Shown: piece by piece, positions 40,984 through 53,569 of the stretch
Layout of the letters: every line of letters starts with the position of its first letter
How positions within the stretch are numbered: position 1 is the first letter of the stretch
Source: Ceratorhiza oryzae-sativae
Lineage: Eukaryota; Basidiomycota; Agaricomycetes; Cantharellales; Ceratobasidiaceae
Assembly (NCBI GenBank): GCA_030998015.1
Contig: JARWMV010000233.1
Location: 1,302,001 to 1,366,000, forward strand
DNA: 64,000 bases
Direction of reading: 5' to 3'
Position numbers and translations under genes: made by a program
Notes under the pieces: generated by a model
Told to the model about the DNA's origin: nothing
Database searches by the model: none
Seen by the model: only the letters and a program-made list of their open reading frames with translations

Positions 40984-43346
40984 TTAAAGTTGACCTCCAT
41001 TCAACATCCACTCAAAGGCGTGTAGAGAAGCCTCGGGCTGATCTTGAGGTATCATATGACTGTTTGTCGTGTCAGCCGTAGCCTCAATGTATCAGCAGAG
41101 TCAAAGTCACTTACCCAGCGTTCTCAAACTCAATATAGGTCAATTTGCTAGGACAAACAAAATCAAGCTGATGTTTGGAGGAGTGATGGCGGACTCACCG
41201 CTCAGCATGATACACCCCATGATTTTGCCCGCTGACGACAAAGGGCGTCGTGATCGGCTGTTGGAATCCCTATTTACTCGATTTTTCAGCCAAACTGGTT
41301 GCCTACTTGAAGCTTGCTAGGCTTACCTGTAGCCCCTCCCAGGTCAGGTTCTGAATCGTGATCCTCGTTCCCTCACTGTAAAGAAGCGCATCAAAAAGGC
41401 CATGCCAGATGGAGAAACCTTTTGGTAGTTGATGGAGGAGATCGGGGAAAAGTGCTTCAGAATACTTCGAGTTGTCCTGCATATATGCACAAGCTAAGTA
41501 ACAAGACATCAGAGGCGGAAAACAAGTTGTACCGTCGCATTCAGGAATACAGAGGTATTCGAGCACACCGACCAGTTGCCAAAGTTGTCAAAGTGAAGAG
41601 CTTTCTGGACGTCAGCACGCTGCGGTGGACTGTATCAGCCCAAATCGCGAGCAGAAACAGGACGTAAATGCGCACCGAAAAGTATTTATCGTCCTAGCGT
41701 GGAAGAAATGTATGAGTTGACACACCGCCAAGAGGCGTCTGCACTCACATTGTCAGACGGCGTTGGGCACTTGTCAGTAATTCGATCTAACCGGGCGATT
41801 AGTCCTACATCTCACCTGTAAAACTGGTACTCACAGATATTGAAGCAAGGATTCACTTCCTTCGCAGCATCGTAAAGTAGATCAATAGTATCGCATTCAT
41901 CAGCCAAAGTATCTTGGTTCCCGTTCGGCAAAGGAATCATTCCCTTGGGCGGATAGGTTGCGGCATCGATCATCTTTTGGAGTCCGCACGAGACGGTCAT
42001 ATTTTGTAGTTTTGAACAATTGTGTTGTTTAGACCAATCAGCCGCTGATTCTTTTTGGCAAATGCGGCGACAGGAGCCAATTCGGATACGATACTGTGGA
42101 GCAGGTCAGGAGGCGTCAGAGCCGTGGCAATATGTGTGCTTACGTGCTCGAGTAGACGCCGTCAATCATAATTAGGCTTTGCAAGTTCAGCGGAAGCATC
42201 GCCTTCTCGTAGGGGCTTGCATGAATGATACGTGATGCGATGTAAGGAATGTACATCCCAGCATAGCTCTCGCCTGTCAAAACAGTAACATCAGATACCA
42301 TTCAATGCGTGCGAAAGTTCAGTGAACGAGCCTGTGAGATAGAGTTCCTTCTTCACGAGCTCCGGGAAAACCGTGTCTTGGGTTAAAAGTGAGATCGGAA
42401 AAAAAGTACGAAATTTGGAGCCATAAACGCACAGAATTGTTGTCTGTATGGGCGGCACATGGTGAGTAAAACGGAAGCATGAGCCATATCCAATCAACTC
42501 ACAAGAATCCGTAAAACTGGTCAGCCATTTGAGACTCGTTTGTGATGTTTGGAGTTCCGAGACTAAAGCCGGTTGCGACGGGCTGAGTATAAAACATCAA
42601 TCCAGAGGCTGTTGTTTTACGCCATTTGCCTAACCTGCTCAATCCAAAGCTAAGCGTTCATTATGAGTTGGTCAGTATATAAAAAGCTGATGTCAAGCCC
42701 TGACCATATCCGAAACAGTAGTCCAAGCATAGCGATTATACGAAGGTGCGCTAGCTCCTGCCTTGAATGATATAGGGCCGTTTTCCTATATCGGAAGCCA
42801 AGTCAGCCACAATGCGACCAAAAATAAAGCCTACGCACTGTCATGAATCCAATGAACGAGCTACACCCAGGCCCTAGGCAGATTAATGGTTCAGTACGAA
42901 GTGTTGTTTACGAATAAAGACTCGGCGCACCTCCGTTCAGCCAGATGGAAAGCTTATTTGATCCTCCAGGTGCACTCGTCGGCCAGTACCAGAAGGATAA
43001 TTTCTTGTATTAATGTGAGGGTCAAACCCAGGATGAAGAAACGGGAGATGTAGCATCTAACCTTGGTTTCGTCTTTTGCTGAGGAGATTGGCAAGCGTCC
43101 AGCGTAACTATTCTGGAGAGGAAACGTGACCAGCGGAAGCGCAGACGAATTTACAAGAAAGTCAGCCGCCTTCAATGGCTGCTTTGAAGAGCGCGAAACC
43201 AGAGTTTCTGAACGAGGCTTGAGAGAGGACGCGCTATTTCCAGCCTTTCCAAATGTCTGGCGCAAACGAATGGCCTGCGGCGGGAGATTTCCCACCACGG
43301 CTGTAGCAGTCAGAACTAGAGTAGCCGCCAACGTCAGGGACTTCAT
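40984..43346 (-). CDS. Serine carboxypeptidase S10, copy 2 (secreted)
   Basis: Start at ATG 43346, giving signal peptide MKSLTLAATLVLTATAVVG; a longer upstream frame exists but is not needed. Propeptide segment KAADFLVNSSALPLV, then NSYAGRLPISS. Catalytic Ser is in LNGGPGCSSFIGF (around 42870, split by an intron). Further landmarks are TENGPISFKAGASAPSYNR, SPYEKAMLPLNLQSL and, in the last exon, HMIPQDQPEASLHAF with the catalytic His, then the stop TAA at 40984-40986. Same exon layout as copy 1, with no propeptide frameshift. Presumably arose by tandem duplication that also spans or was later split by the F-box gene. Confidence 0.9.
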
Positions 43347-45821
43347 TTTCTTGAAGGGATATGAGCTGTGTGGGAGTAGTCGCTGACGGATTTTATATTG
43401 GGCATTAGAAGGGGCTATCAGTTCGGACTGGGCGGTTTTCGATGACTGCGGCAAATCTGGGGCTGCAATTTTTGGAGCCAGCAAGAAATGTTAGCCTGTA
43501 GGGTAACTTCGATAGTCCCTTAGGGCAGCTTCACAAAAAAACAAACTGTATTGAAGTTCGCACGTCTAGCGCGTCGAAGCGGGGCCAGAAAAGCAATCCT
43601 TGAGGCTGAACGACGGACAACGTGGGTCAGGTTGTCGGCGCGCCATATGCATTCAGGTTGACGCCTAGGTTCTCCGGCTATTGATAAAGACATTTGAACG
43701 CAAATATTTAGTGACTTGGTTCTATCCCTGGAGCCGGCATTCGCGACGCTTTGAAGATGCGATAGGAGATCACAAATATGAGCCTCACGACCAGATACAA
43801 AGGGTTCCATGCATGGCTGGTAGTCGAGGGGGCAAAAAAAAAAAAGAGTGCTTGTCGGCAACTGGATATACATTAGATCTCAGGGCTCAATTCAGCCTTT
43901 GAGGTTGGTTCTCTCTCCAGAATAGGGGGCGATTCGACGTGGAACGTAGAGTCTAACAAGGAGTGTGGCGCCATGAGAAGAACACCGTCCAATTACAACT
44001 CGATGTTGACGCGACGTCGAGAGTTTCCAACGCCCGACGTTGCTGGCTTGATTGTGCGTGACATAGGTGGACAATAAGAACAAACAGTACCAGTCAAGGC
44101 TAAACGCCGGGCACCTTTACGTCAGCGGAGCGCTTCGCATGTGGTCGCTGTGCTGAACCTCTGTTTGTCGATCCTTCAAGGTGGCGATTCGACACCCGAC
44201 TCGGATTTGTTTCCCACTTCTTCCAATGCGCACCTCCCTGCCCGCGCCGCCAACGACGACGCTTGCGCCGGAACCATCGTACCCGCCGTTGAATATCCTG
44301 TCATAACCCCACCAGGACTCAACATCGTCGGGGCTATTGATCAATCGTCTGCGCAGAGTGGGACTCGGTCATTTCGCGATCCACCTTCTGACAGTGCACA
44401 ACCTTGGATGTTTTCATCGCTGCAAGACTGACGATTGTACTCGTGCAACCCCTTGCGTGGCCGGGTGGCTGTGGTCGCGGGCTCAACTAATCTTCAGCGC
44501 AAAAATAACAAGCTAATAGCAATTTATTTCCTTTTCTCATTACTGAAGTTGCTGAACGCTTCATTAAATCCTAGCTACTCTCATTCGACTGCGCTTGGTC
44601 GCGTTTATCCAACAAAATCCCATTTAGCGGCGCGCTTTCCTACCCCCGCTTGCTTTCGCCATCGTCATGCCGCCGCCAAGCAACCGACCGAAAGTCCACG
44701 TACAACCTTCATTATTCACCCCAACCCTGCTCACCCCGATCTGCGATCCGAGGAGGTAAGTATTGTGAAATTGGTTTGGAGGTGACTTGTTGAAAGCCGA
44801 ATTTAGGAGGCACTTGTATTAGAGTCTCGAAGTATTCGAGCCTCACGTCCCAATCGTAGCGAGGAATATCCCCCCTCAAGGGTTGCTAATTCCGTCCTTT
44901 CCTTTCGACCACTCTAATTCGCCCGGCGGATGCCTAGGTCTGACTCTGTTATTGGTTGATCGATCCACCAGGTTCTTGAATTCTGTATCCTCGGTGCGTC
45001 ATTGATGATGATGCATAACGGCATCTTAATCTACTGGATTTTAATGGATGGTTCAGCACTCCAAGTCGACTATGAGGTGCCGTTGCAGTACAGGGCATAG
45101 GGCGGGTTGTCACCAGTACGTTTGGTTCGATGATTGGGTAAGGCTAACTATGCCGAGATTTCAGGAGCGATTGTTACATTATGTTCTTAAATGAAGCCAG
45201 CGTTTCTCACTCATTCTCCTCTCCCACTCCCCAACTCTTTTCCGCTACCTGCTCGTGGCCAGCGCGCAGGCACGGCTGAGAGTCTTGTTTATTTTTGTCC
45301 CCATACCCACGTTCATTCCCCTATGTCGCTCCTGATTGTAATTCCACCATTTGCTCAATTAATTCTAATTCCCATCATACTTCGGTCTTGTCTCTTCAGC
45401 TCTTGCGTCGTCCCAGACCCTTGGGTTGTCAAGGCATGTGATTTTGGTTAAGCGTTTGTGGGGTAAGGAGGTGCTTCTGCCGCCGGGTAGATCATTGGCC
45501 GCGTTTTTGACTGAAGGTAAGATCTTGGTCCGGTTAACGCGCAAGTCTTACTGACGCTACGTCTGTTCTAGACGAGGGCTGAATAAATGAACGCTGCAGA
45601 GTATTTATTGACACGCTTGTCGCGATATGTCGAGCGCGCTACGAAGGCTAAGCTTTGGTCAGACCGAGGAGTTCGACTCCTATTCCCGTGTCCCGCTCGA
45701 CTGGTGCGGGCCTACGAAATGCCCGCTGGATAAACGCACTATAAAGTCCGAGGCTCGGGTTCATGATACGGCTTCCCTGCGATTTTACCCCCCCCCCCTC
45801 CTACATCATCGTTAGAACGAT
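43347..45821. other. Intergenic, with one candidate 5' exon
   Basis: No complete gene. ATG at about 44668 opens a 30-codon frame (MPPPSNRPKVHVQPSLF...) that ends at a good donor GTAAGT (about 44757). It could be the first exon of the proline-rich gene downstream, but I cannot join the intervening exons. From about 45150 the sequence is homologous to 50290 onward. Confidence 0.35.
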
Positions 45822-47350
45822 ATGCGATTCTTCGCCACTCTAGTCATTGTGCACGATACCCTGAGCGCACTCCGCTTGTTGCTCGGATTCGTAGCACCCA
45901 CAGACATTGGAGCTCAGAGCTGGCAGGCGATGTGAGCTCCCTTTACTAACTGATTTAAGTGCTGGTAAACGCTAATACCTGCCCGTAGCACGAGAGTCCC
46001 ATCTCTCGCGACTGTCGACCCCGTCAGGGTGTCCACATCCCTCCGCTCACTCATTCCCCCCACTTTTCCCTCCCCCTCGACCCCAAAGCTCGTGATGGAA
46101 CGGCTGGCGAGGAGTGCCACTACGGCTGGAAAGTGGGTACAAGACAAGCAATATTCCCTGGCGCATGATCTGTGCCACAACAGACCGCGTGAGTAGACCA
46201 TTGTATCGGAAGTCGAGAGTTGGTGCTAACGATATACTCCATCCAGCCTTGATTCAGTCACCAAGGGCGGTACATGTATACCATCGACTATTCCTGCTCA
46301 GGCATCGACTGTGTGCCAAAGCATCCATCGTCGACTCACTCCCCCGGCCGGCCTGGAAATTACCCCCTCGACGACCTGCTCGAGCCATTCCAATGCTCCC
46401 CCCTCCCGCAACTCGAGTCCTCCTGCATCCTACCAAGACGGAGCGTACGAGATTGGATGGCCCGCTTCCCCCCCGACCTGCCCACGCCCACCTCCGCAGA
46501 CCCCCATCCCCACGCGAAGAAGCCACGTCTTCGCTCCTCGCCTGGCTGTTTCCAAGGCGAGAGTCCTATTTCTGATAACATGCCTGTGTGCTCGGACTAC
46601 CGCGCACGCGTGGCTCATCAGATGCAGGAGAGGGATGGACACGCTGCAGTTGCCGGCGTGCTTGCTGTGTGCGTCATTGTTGGTCGGACTCGCTGACGCC
46701 CTCATCGCCTTCAAGCGCGAGGGCATGGAAGGTACAGGTAACCCAGGTCTCTCGGTCGAGCAGCCAGTGCCGGCCCTCCCAATGCCGCGCCCGACACACC
46801 ATCCGGCGCCTTCCCTGCCTCCACCCTCGGTGCCCCGCCCCGCCCCTGACTCGAGCCTGCAGCTACAGCTTGTCCATTATGTCAAGCTGTCGTACGTACT
46901 GCAGGTGCGGGTCTACCGAAACCGACATACGCCTGCCTTTTATAGGCACGAACATCAGCACGTCACGAGGAGCGTGCGAGCGGATCAGCGACCGGTCTGG
47001 AGCGTCGAGCGCTACGTCGTCTCCAACAGCTGGTCCTAGCGATCAAGCTAGCGTTTCGGGATCAGGAAGATGTGGGATTCCACATACGGGTACTCCGCAC
47101 CGCGACGACGTGGGACCAACTCGGGCACTCGGGCGATGCCAGGCGGATCAATGTTAAACGCACCAGTAAGTCGCTCTCTTTGCTCTCGATGAGATTAATG
47201 TCATCATGTTTTCAAGGTAACAACTTCCTGAGTCTGGAGCACCTCGAGGAGGCGCTGATCGATAGTGGGCCTGCCTCAGAGCGAAACGAGAGGATGTTCC
47301 TCTTCGTCACATGCTTGTTCCTCCGGGAGGTTCTATTGGGTGCTGGGTAG
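45822..47350 (+). pseudogene. Proline-rich membrane protein family, copy 1 (frameshifted)
   Basis: Homologous to the gene at 50959-52528 exon by exon: MRFFATLVIVHDTLSALRL; an intron at 45932-45988; TRVPSLATVDPVRVSTSL; an intron before ALIQSPRAVHVYHRLF. A long proline-rich part follows (RRPARAIPMLPPP), then a hydrophobic helix (LLCASLLVGLADALIAF), a YVKLSYVLQVRVYRNRHTPAF block and a last exon FLSLEHLEEALIDSG ... FLREVLLGAG ending at 47350. Single-base slips near 46560 and 47000 break the frame relative to copy 2. No known domain. The pair suggests a lineage-specific family of surface or membrane proteins. Confidence 0.65.
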
Positions 47351-47379
47351 ATTGATGCCAAGTCGGGAGGAACAGGTCT

Positions 47380-47395
47380 GATCTGCTGGCAGATC
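47380..47395. promoter_or_regulatory. Palindrome GATCTGCTGGCAGATC downstream of copy 1
   Basis: A 16-bp near-perfect palindrome 30 bp past the stop codon. Its counterpart after copy 2 is GATCTGCCGGCAGATC (52559-52574). A second hairpin, CCCTCCCCTCGGGGGAGGG, follows near 47470-47489, again with a counterpart near 52670. Conserved in both copies while the surrounding text has drifted; possibly RNA 3'-end or stability signals. Confidence 0.5.
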
Positions 47396-47489
47396 GGCCT
47401 CGTATATTTCCATTCTTTTCAGTGTTCGTTATTACTATTTTTCATATCCATGTAGCCTCAATCATCAATGCATTTTCCCTCCCCTCGGG

Positions 47490-49206
47490 GGAGGGCCCCT
47501 TACTATGACTTTGGAGTGGTAAATGCGCATACATACATATTATCTTTCTCCACGAAAGAAAAATGAACCTGTGATACAGCAAACAAGCGAATACAAAAAC
47601 GTAATACTCTCACACGGACATGCAAGTGCGGTGATTGAGACCTTGCATAGGAAGGATGCACGTGACCTGGCGTTTTTGGGCATATGATTTTAATGTGCCC
47701 CATTAATGCAAGGTCAAATCGCGCAGGAAAAAAAAATCATCACACAAGAATAGAAGCGATCGCTGCGAGGGCAGCTAAGCGTGAGAAGGAGCTGCGAATG
47801 AGCAAATGCGACCGAACTTGCATCCAACGCGTCCAAAGCAGCCAGTCATCTGCTCACTAATCCATGGACCATCTCGCCATAAACTCGCCGCATACACGTA
47901 CCTTGGTCCCTCAAAGCAAGCGTAAACCACTGATTCACCACATGGATCAAGATCCTAACTGGAGGTGGGTGATCGTGGCAACGAACTGGGTCGACAGCAA
48001 TGGAGCGACGATGCTGTCGATGAGGCCGATTGTTGAAAGACGTGTTGCCCCGTAGAAATACAGAATGATGTATCCCACATGAATTAATTTGGGTGGGGTC
48101 TGGCGAAACCGAATGTGCCGAATATACAAATCGAGAACGTGAGGGCCCCATGACCGTGCTTTTCAGCCATAAATCTCCCCTCGAACGGGGGCGAGCCCCC
48201 AATATGAGCCCCCACTGATGATAGGATCTTGCATTGGCGTCCGCGCAATGTTATCGCCAGGACTTTTAGCAGTTGCTCAAGACCAAACCCATCAGCACTT
48301 GCTGTTTGTCCCAGTCAATTGAAACAACCGACATTTGACGCCCATAGCCATCATAGACATACAATGGATAATGATGTCCAAGGCTCACTCAAGATCCTGG
48401 TTCAGCTTGTGCGCAAACGTTACGTCCAACAGCGGCAGCTCACGATGTGCAAACAATGACCCAAGCGCTTTGACCCGTTTCGTGATTCAGTTTAATACCA
48501 GATTGACCGGCAGTGAGTTTTTTCTTATCAGCAGAAACGAACTTGATTCAGCCAAACAACCGCCCTTAAACAGAGTCGTTCTCAACAAGAGAACAAGTGC
48601 CCCACTAATACAAGGTGTGAGCTCGTGAACAGGGAGGGTGTCTACTTACATAAAAGGTGTCAGAGCCTCATGGATGCGTTAAAGTTTGCGCTCTAGCCTC
48701 GAGCTAGCAATCAAATATGAGCGATCGGCGGTGTCTTCACACAATCGAAATTCCGAGAATGAAACTCACGCATGCGTCACACGGGCAAGCTCAAGTTGGC
48801 TCCAGCACAAATCCGTGCGTCTATAGGAATTGCGTCCGCTAAGTTTTGCGGGCTCAGTCAGGATGATGAGTGCCGGCTGGCGGTGCCTTTCTTTGTCGAT
48901 GAGGTATTGAAGGCAGTTTCAGCTTGGTAGCCAATGAAGTGGTTGCTAAGCACCGCACTGATTTTCATTTAAGCAGCCCATTATCTTTTGCCCAAATACG
49001 AGCGCTTGGCGAGTGAATCGCGAACCTCCAAGCCTTGAAGCCTCTTCGCCTATTGTCCTTGTCAAGCCAGCCTATACCAACCTTGCAGCTACAGATCACA
49101 CCAAATTTGCGACATAATTTTCGGACACATCAACTGAGAGAGACACTGGCAGGTATGTCAATACAAAGCGGCGGTCTTTGTTGGGAGTTACAAGTGCGAG
49201 AGCATA
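47490..49206. other. Intergenic, no gene recognised
   Basis: About 1.7 kb. Short frames only, no splice-supported gene. Confidence 0.4.
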
Positions 49207-49506
49207 TGTAACTGGGTCCGATGGACAGCCGGCTGCTCATCGGTCCGGCGCTTAATTACATGATCACGTGACAGGTCCGATGGGCGGCCAGCCGCTCATC
49301 GGGACATGGCTCGGATCATTGGCGAGACACTTTATGTTCCACACATTTATTTCCAGTTCCTATCATGACTTCTGCTGTCTGGATCTCGCTTATATAGATA
49401 TATTTAGATACTTAGAATAGTATAAATGCACTGTACTCTTAGCTAGTTATATACAGCGATTTATTACGATTTATTCTATTAATTCCGCTCACTCTGCTGC
49501 GCTACA
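49207..49506 (+). repeat. Candidate solo LTR (TGTAACTGGG ... CTACA)
   Basis: Begins TGTAACTGGGTCC and ends CTGCGCTACA. It contains two copies of a GGTCCGATGG..(A/G)GCC.GC.GCTCATCGG motif (about 49215 and 49272), ATCACGTGAC between them, and a TATA-like GCTTATATAGATA. The repeated CACGTG-linked motif recalls the U3 of LTR C. No 5-bp duplication is seen (GCATA versus TTCAA). Confidence 0.45.
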
Positions 49507-50958
49507 TTCAACAGTCTTGGTAGTGTGGCTCATCATCCAGGACCAGATGATGCTGTGGGAGCTCACGTGACACTGAGGCCCAACATGACTGAAAGACCAT
49601 CCCGTTTATAGCTGCTTTGTTTTTTACCATCCAATATGACCATTTGACCATTATACTTCCCAAAACGCACGTCTCCCCCCCTCCCCCGTGTGCTGAACCA
49701 TCACTAGATCCTGCCGGTACCTAAATCCTATCGCAATGACGTCAATGATGGTCCCGGTCAGCGCCCCCGCCCCCTGCACTTACCTGTCAGCCTATCGACT
49801 GATGTGCTTATTTACTGTCTCTAATTGGACCGGATTGCAATAGGCCTAACTGTTTCTCGCCTGTGGGTCGTTGTCCCGCCACTGGGCTTTGGATTGACTC
49901 TCAGTTGGGTGTGCTCCGAAAACGCACATTGTTAGACTCATTCATCGCCGCACAATCCATCAAGCTGTTCATTTCATGAATCGTCCCGGTAGCCGCTGGT
50001 TTGAACTGATTCTATGTGGAAATAGAAGATTGCAGCTCCAGTAGGCTCTTCTGTTACTGCACACATAGTTTTTCTTCGCTCAATTGGTCGTTGCACCCCC
50101 AGCTAACCCCATCGTCCGACGGCTCTCCTTCATTCACATCTACCAACGTCCGCCATTGTGGTAAATTTCCTCGCTTCCGCTCACAATTGATAGCTCAGTA
50201 CTCCAAAATGACCACTGGGGACTTCGTACAAGATGGGGTGGTCACTACGAGGAGGTTCCGTCCCAAATCTTCAAGAGACTAATTGTGACGGGATTTGAGG
50301 AGCACTTATTTTATTATGCCCTAAATTAAGGCTTGTATGTTTTTTTCTCTCTCCTCTCCCCTTCACCCTCTTCTCCGCTGTTTTCCATCTCTGTTTCGTG
50401 TCCGGCGTGCCTCCAAGGAGTGTATTTCAGTCCGCCAGACCCATGTTCTCTCCCGGTTTGAGCACCCGAGTGTAATTCCATCATTCGCTCAATCCATCCC
50501 AATTATCCTTGTACTTGACTCTCGTCTCCCCAACTTTTGAGAATCGTTCCGCACCTCTGGGTCGTCGGAGGCCTGTGATTTGATTGAGCGTTTGCGGGGT
50601 CAGGAGGCGCTTCTGCCGCCGGGTCGATCGTTGGCGGCGTTTTTGGCTCAAGGTGAGATCTTCGTCCAGCTCAACGAGCGAACCTTGCTAACGCTACAAT
50701 CCATTTAGGCAAGAGCTCAGAATAAGAGAATCGACAAGTACTGCAGATTTTTCACTTGCCGTGTGCAATACTGTTGGAGGTGCCATGATGGCTGGGTGTT
50801 GACCTGGACTGGGAGGTTCAACTCCTATTTTCGTGTCCCACTCGCCTGGTGCGGGCCTGCGACATCCCCGTCGGAGGACGGATTATAAAATCCGGGGTTC
50901 AGGTTCATGGTACGGCCTCCCTGCGATTTTACCCCCCCTCCTTTCATCGTTGGAAAGT
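49507..50958. other. Upstream region of proline-rich gene copy 2
   Basis: No complete gene. From about 50290 it is homologous to 45150 onward, including an exon-like stretch (GQEALLPPGRSLAAFLAQ followed by GTGAGA near 50660) that may be an additional 5' exon shared by both copies. Confidence 0.4.
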
Positions 50959-52528
50959 ATGCGATTCTTCGCGAGTTTGCTCACAGTGCACGATGCCTTG
51001 AGCGCAGTTCGTCTGCTGCTTGGGTTTGTAGCACCCACAGATATTTTATTTAACCGGCAGGCGATGTGAGTTCATTTGAAGGCAGTTTTCTTCGCAGAGA
51101 AGCTAATAGCCCACTGCAGCACGAGAGTTCCAGCTCTCGCGACTGTCGATTCCACCAAGGTTTCGACATCCCTCCGGTCTTTCATTCCCCAGTTCCCACC
51201 CACCCTTCCCTCCCCCTCGACGCCCAGTTCTGTGATAGTACGACTGTCGAGGAGTGCCCAAAAGGCTGGAAAGTGGGTGGAGAACAAACGTGATCGTTTG
51301 GCTCATGATTTGTGCCAGATGAGGCCGCGTGAGTGTTCTATTGTATCAACTGGATATTCGTGCGTTATAGTTAACGATATGCACCACCCAGCCCTGATCG
51401 ATTCTCCAAGGGCGGTTCAAGTATACCATCGACTGTTCTTGTTCAGGCTTCGGCTGTGCGCCGAGGCTTCGCTCATCCACTCGTTACCCCGTCCGGCCTG
51501 GCGCCTTCCGCATCAAAGACCGCCCCGAGCCGTCCCCGTTCTACCCCCTCCCCCAACCCGAGTCGTCCGCCTTCCAACGCAGACGGAGCGTACAAGGCTC
51601 GAAGGTCCCCTGCCCCCTCGGCCCGCTCATGCTCGTCCTTGTAGACCACCATCCCCTTCCCCACGCGAAGAGTCCAAGCCTTCGCGCCTCGCCTGGATGT
51701 ATTCCCAGGCGGGAGACTTGTACCTGATGACGCGCCTGCGTGCACGGATCCCCGTGCGCGCGTGGCTACTCAGGTGCAAGAGTGGGATAGCCACGCTGCA
51801 GTTGTCAGCGTGGTTGGTGTTTGTGGTGTTGTCTGTTGGACTGGCTGATGCCCTCCTCGCTATTGAGCGAGAGGAGACGGCATACAGGAGAGACCCGAGG
51901 TTCCAGGTTGATCAGCCATCGCCTGTGCTACTACCGAGCTGGACCGATCAGCCTACCCCGTCCCTGCCCTCATCCTGGCTCCCATCCCCACCCTCGCCTT
52001 CGCCGACCCGCCCTACCCCAGACTCGAGCCGGCAGCTGCAGACAGTCCAATATGTTAAGATGTCGTACCTGCTGCAGATTCGAGTCTACCGTAACCGCTA
52101 CACCCCCGCCTTCTTCAAGGACGAGGGTGAATTCGAGGTGATTGCTGTGCCGATAGATCGACAAGCGTGCGCGGAGCTTTGCGCATGGGTTTATCTGCAA
52201 CGGGTCGTCCAGAAATTCAAGCTTGCGTTCCGGGAAGAGGGGGAGGTCATATTCAGGCTTCGGGTCCTTCGCAGGGCAACGACATGGAACCAGGTTGGAC
52301 ATTCACTCGACGCGAGGCGGACCGAGGTCGATTGTCGCAGTAAGTCGTTCTGTTACTTTCCATGAGTTGAATGCGCTATAATTCCTCCCAGGAGACATTT
52401 TCCTCAGTTTGGAGGATTACGGGAGGATTCTGGTTGATCGAAGGCCCCCCTCGGAACGGAACGAGACGATGTTTTTACTTGCCATCTGCTTATTCTTGCA
52501 GGAGGCCTTATTCGGAGGCGCCGGGTAG
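50959..52528 (+). CDS. Proline-rich membrane protein family, copy 2
   Basis: Four exons give 466 residues if ATG 50959 is the start: 50959-51065, 51120-51328, 51392-52339, 52392-52528, all with GT-AG borders and in frame. Layout: hydrophobic N-terminus (MRFFASLLTVHDALSAVRL), Pro/Ser stretch, HRLFLFRLRLCAEASL, Pro/Arg-rich segment (RPPRAVPVLPPPPTRVV), membrane helix WLVFVVLSVGLADALLAI near residue 250, a second Pro-rich linker, a basic/aromatic block VQYVKMSYLLQIRVYRNRYT, and C-terminus SERNETMFLLAICLFLQEA. No family recognised. Longer 5' exons are possible because homology with copy 1 extends about 650 bp upstream. It could be a cell-surface or stress-sensing protein; that is a guess. Confidence 0.65.
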
Positions 52529-52558
52529 TTCGATAGTAGGTTGGCCGACAATGCCCCC

Positions 52559-52574
52559 GATCTGCCGGCAGATC
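52559..52574. promoter_or_regulatory. Palindrome GATCTGCCGGCAGATC downstream of copy 2
   Basis: A perfect 16-bp palindrome 30 bp after the stop, at the same offset as in copy 1. The one difference (C for T) makes this copy fully symmetric. A second hairpin, CCCTCCCCCGGGGGGAGGG, follows at about 52669. Confidence 0.5.
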
Positions 52575-52579
52575 GGTGT

Positions 52580-53569
52580 TGGGTATTACAGTGATTTGTA
52601 TTTTTCATTCTCTTCGTATCTCGTATGTTCTTCATCATCAAGTATTTTAAACCCTTCAATGCATTTTCCCTCCCCCGGGGGGAGGGCCCCCGGATTACAA
52701 CGTCCGCGTGAAAACATGCATATATGCGCATATCTCCGAGTCTTTGCTTGCAACCAATCGAGGAGGCCATCCTTTATGACCAGGCCAAAGTTCAGTTTAG
52801 GGACTCCCAGACGAATCCGATGTTAGGGAGTCAGCTAGGTACCTGCGAGCTATTACAGCGACGGCTGGCCTTGACCGGCATTGACTAATGGCTGAAGCAA
52901 AAATGGCGAGGGGCACTAATAATCTAGGCGAAGGCTATAACCAGATTCTTTCTTCATTCCCTTGGGTTTCATTTAGATATATATACAACAATCTCTATAA
53001 ACATGGGTCAAACTAAACAAAGGCGTAGCAAAGAAAAAATATTCAGGGCAGAACGGACGTGCAGATTCGAGGAACGATCAGAGGAGCGTCTCAAAACTAC
53101 CAGTGGCCGACTCAAGTAGTCTGCCCAATGAGCATTGGAGGTGGGCGCTCGGATCAATGCTTGCCTTGTCGTCAATTCGGGAACTCGCCGTTACTCGTGT
53201 AACGTCGGTCGCTAGCGACCTGTCTGTCGTAGACCAATGACATGGCTCGTTGGCTTCTGACCACAACTCGCTCTCATCTACAGCAGTTCAAACGAGCGTC
53301 TGTTCTTCCAAAAAATCGGAAATATGTGATGAATGGGCTACACAGCTAGATTACCGCTCAAGCTTGGCTCGAAGCGGCGGCATATGAGTTTCTCAAAGCA
53401 AGCCAGGTCCTCAATAGTGCTGCTTCGAACTCTTCAGAGAATGGCATTCTTGGGGGGGCGGTATATTTGGCACAAGATCGTATGGAACTACTTACTATTG
53501 CTGAAGACCGGATCAATCAATCACGAAGAAAGCTCCATAATATGTTCAACCTAGCAAGATATCGTCGAG
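52580..53569. other. Intergenic, no gene recognised
   Basis: No supported gene. The last 250 bp may contain the degraded N-terminal part of the F-box relic that follows. Confidence 0.35.

Noticed and set aside
44141..44431. Stand-alone gene of 96 codons
   Set aside because: No motif, no splice support, and no counterpart found in the duplicated unit at 50 kb.
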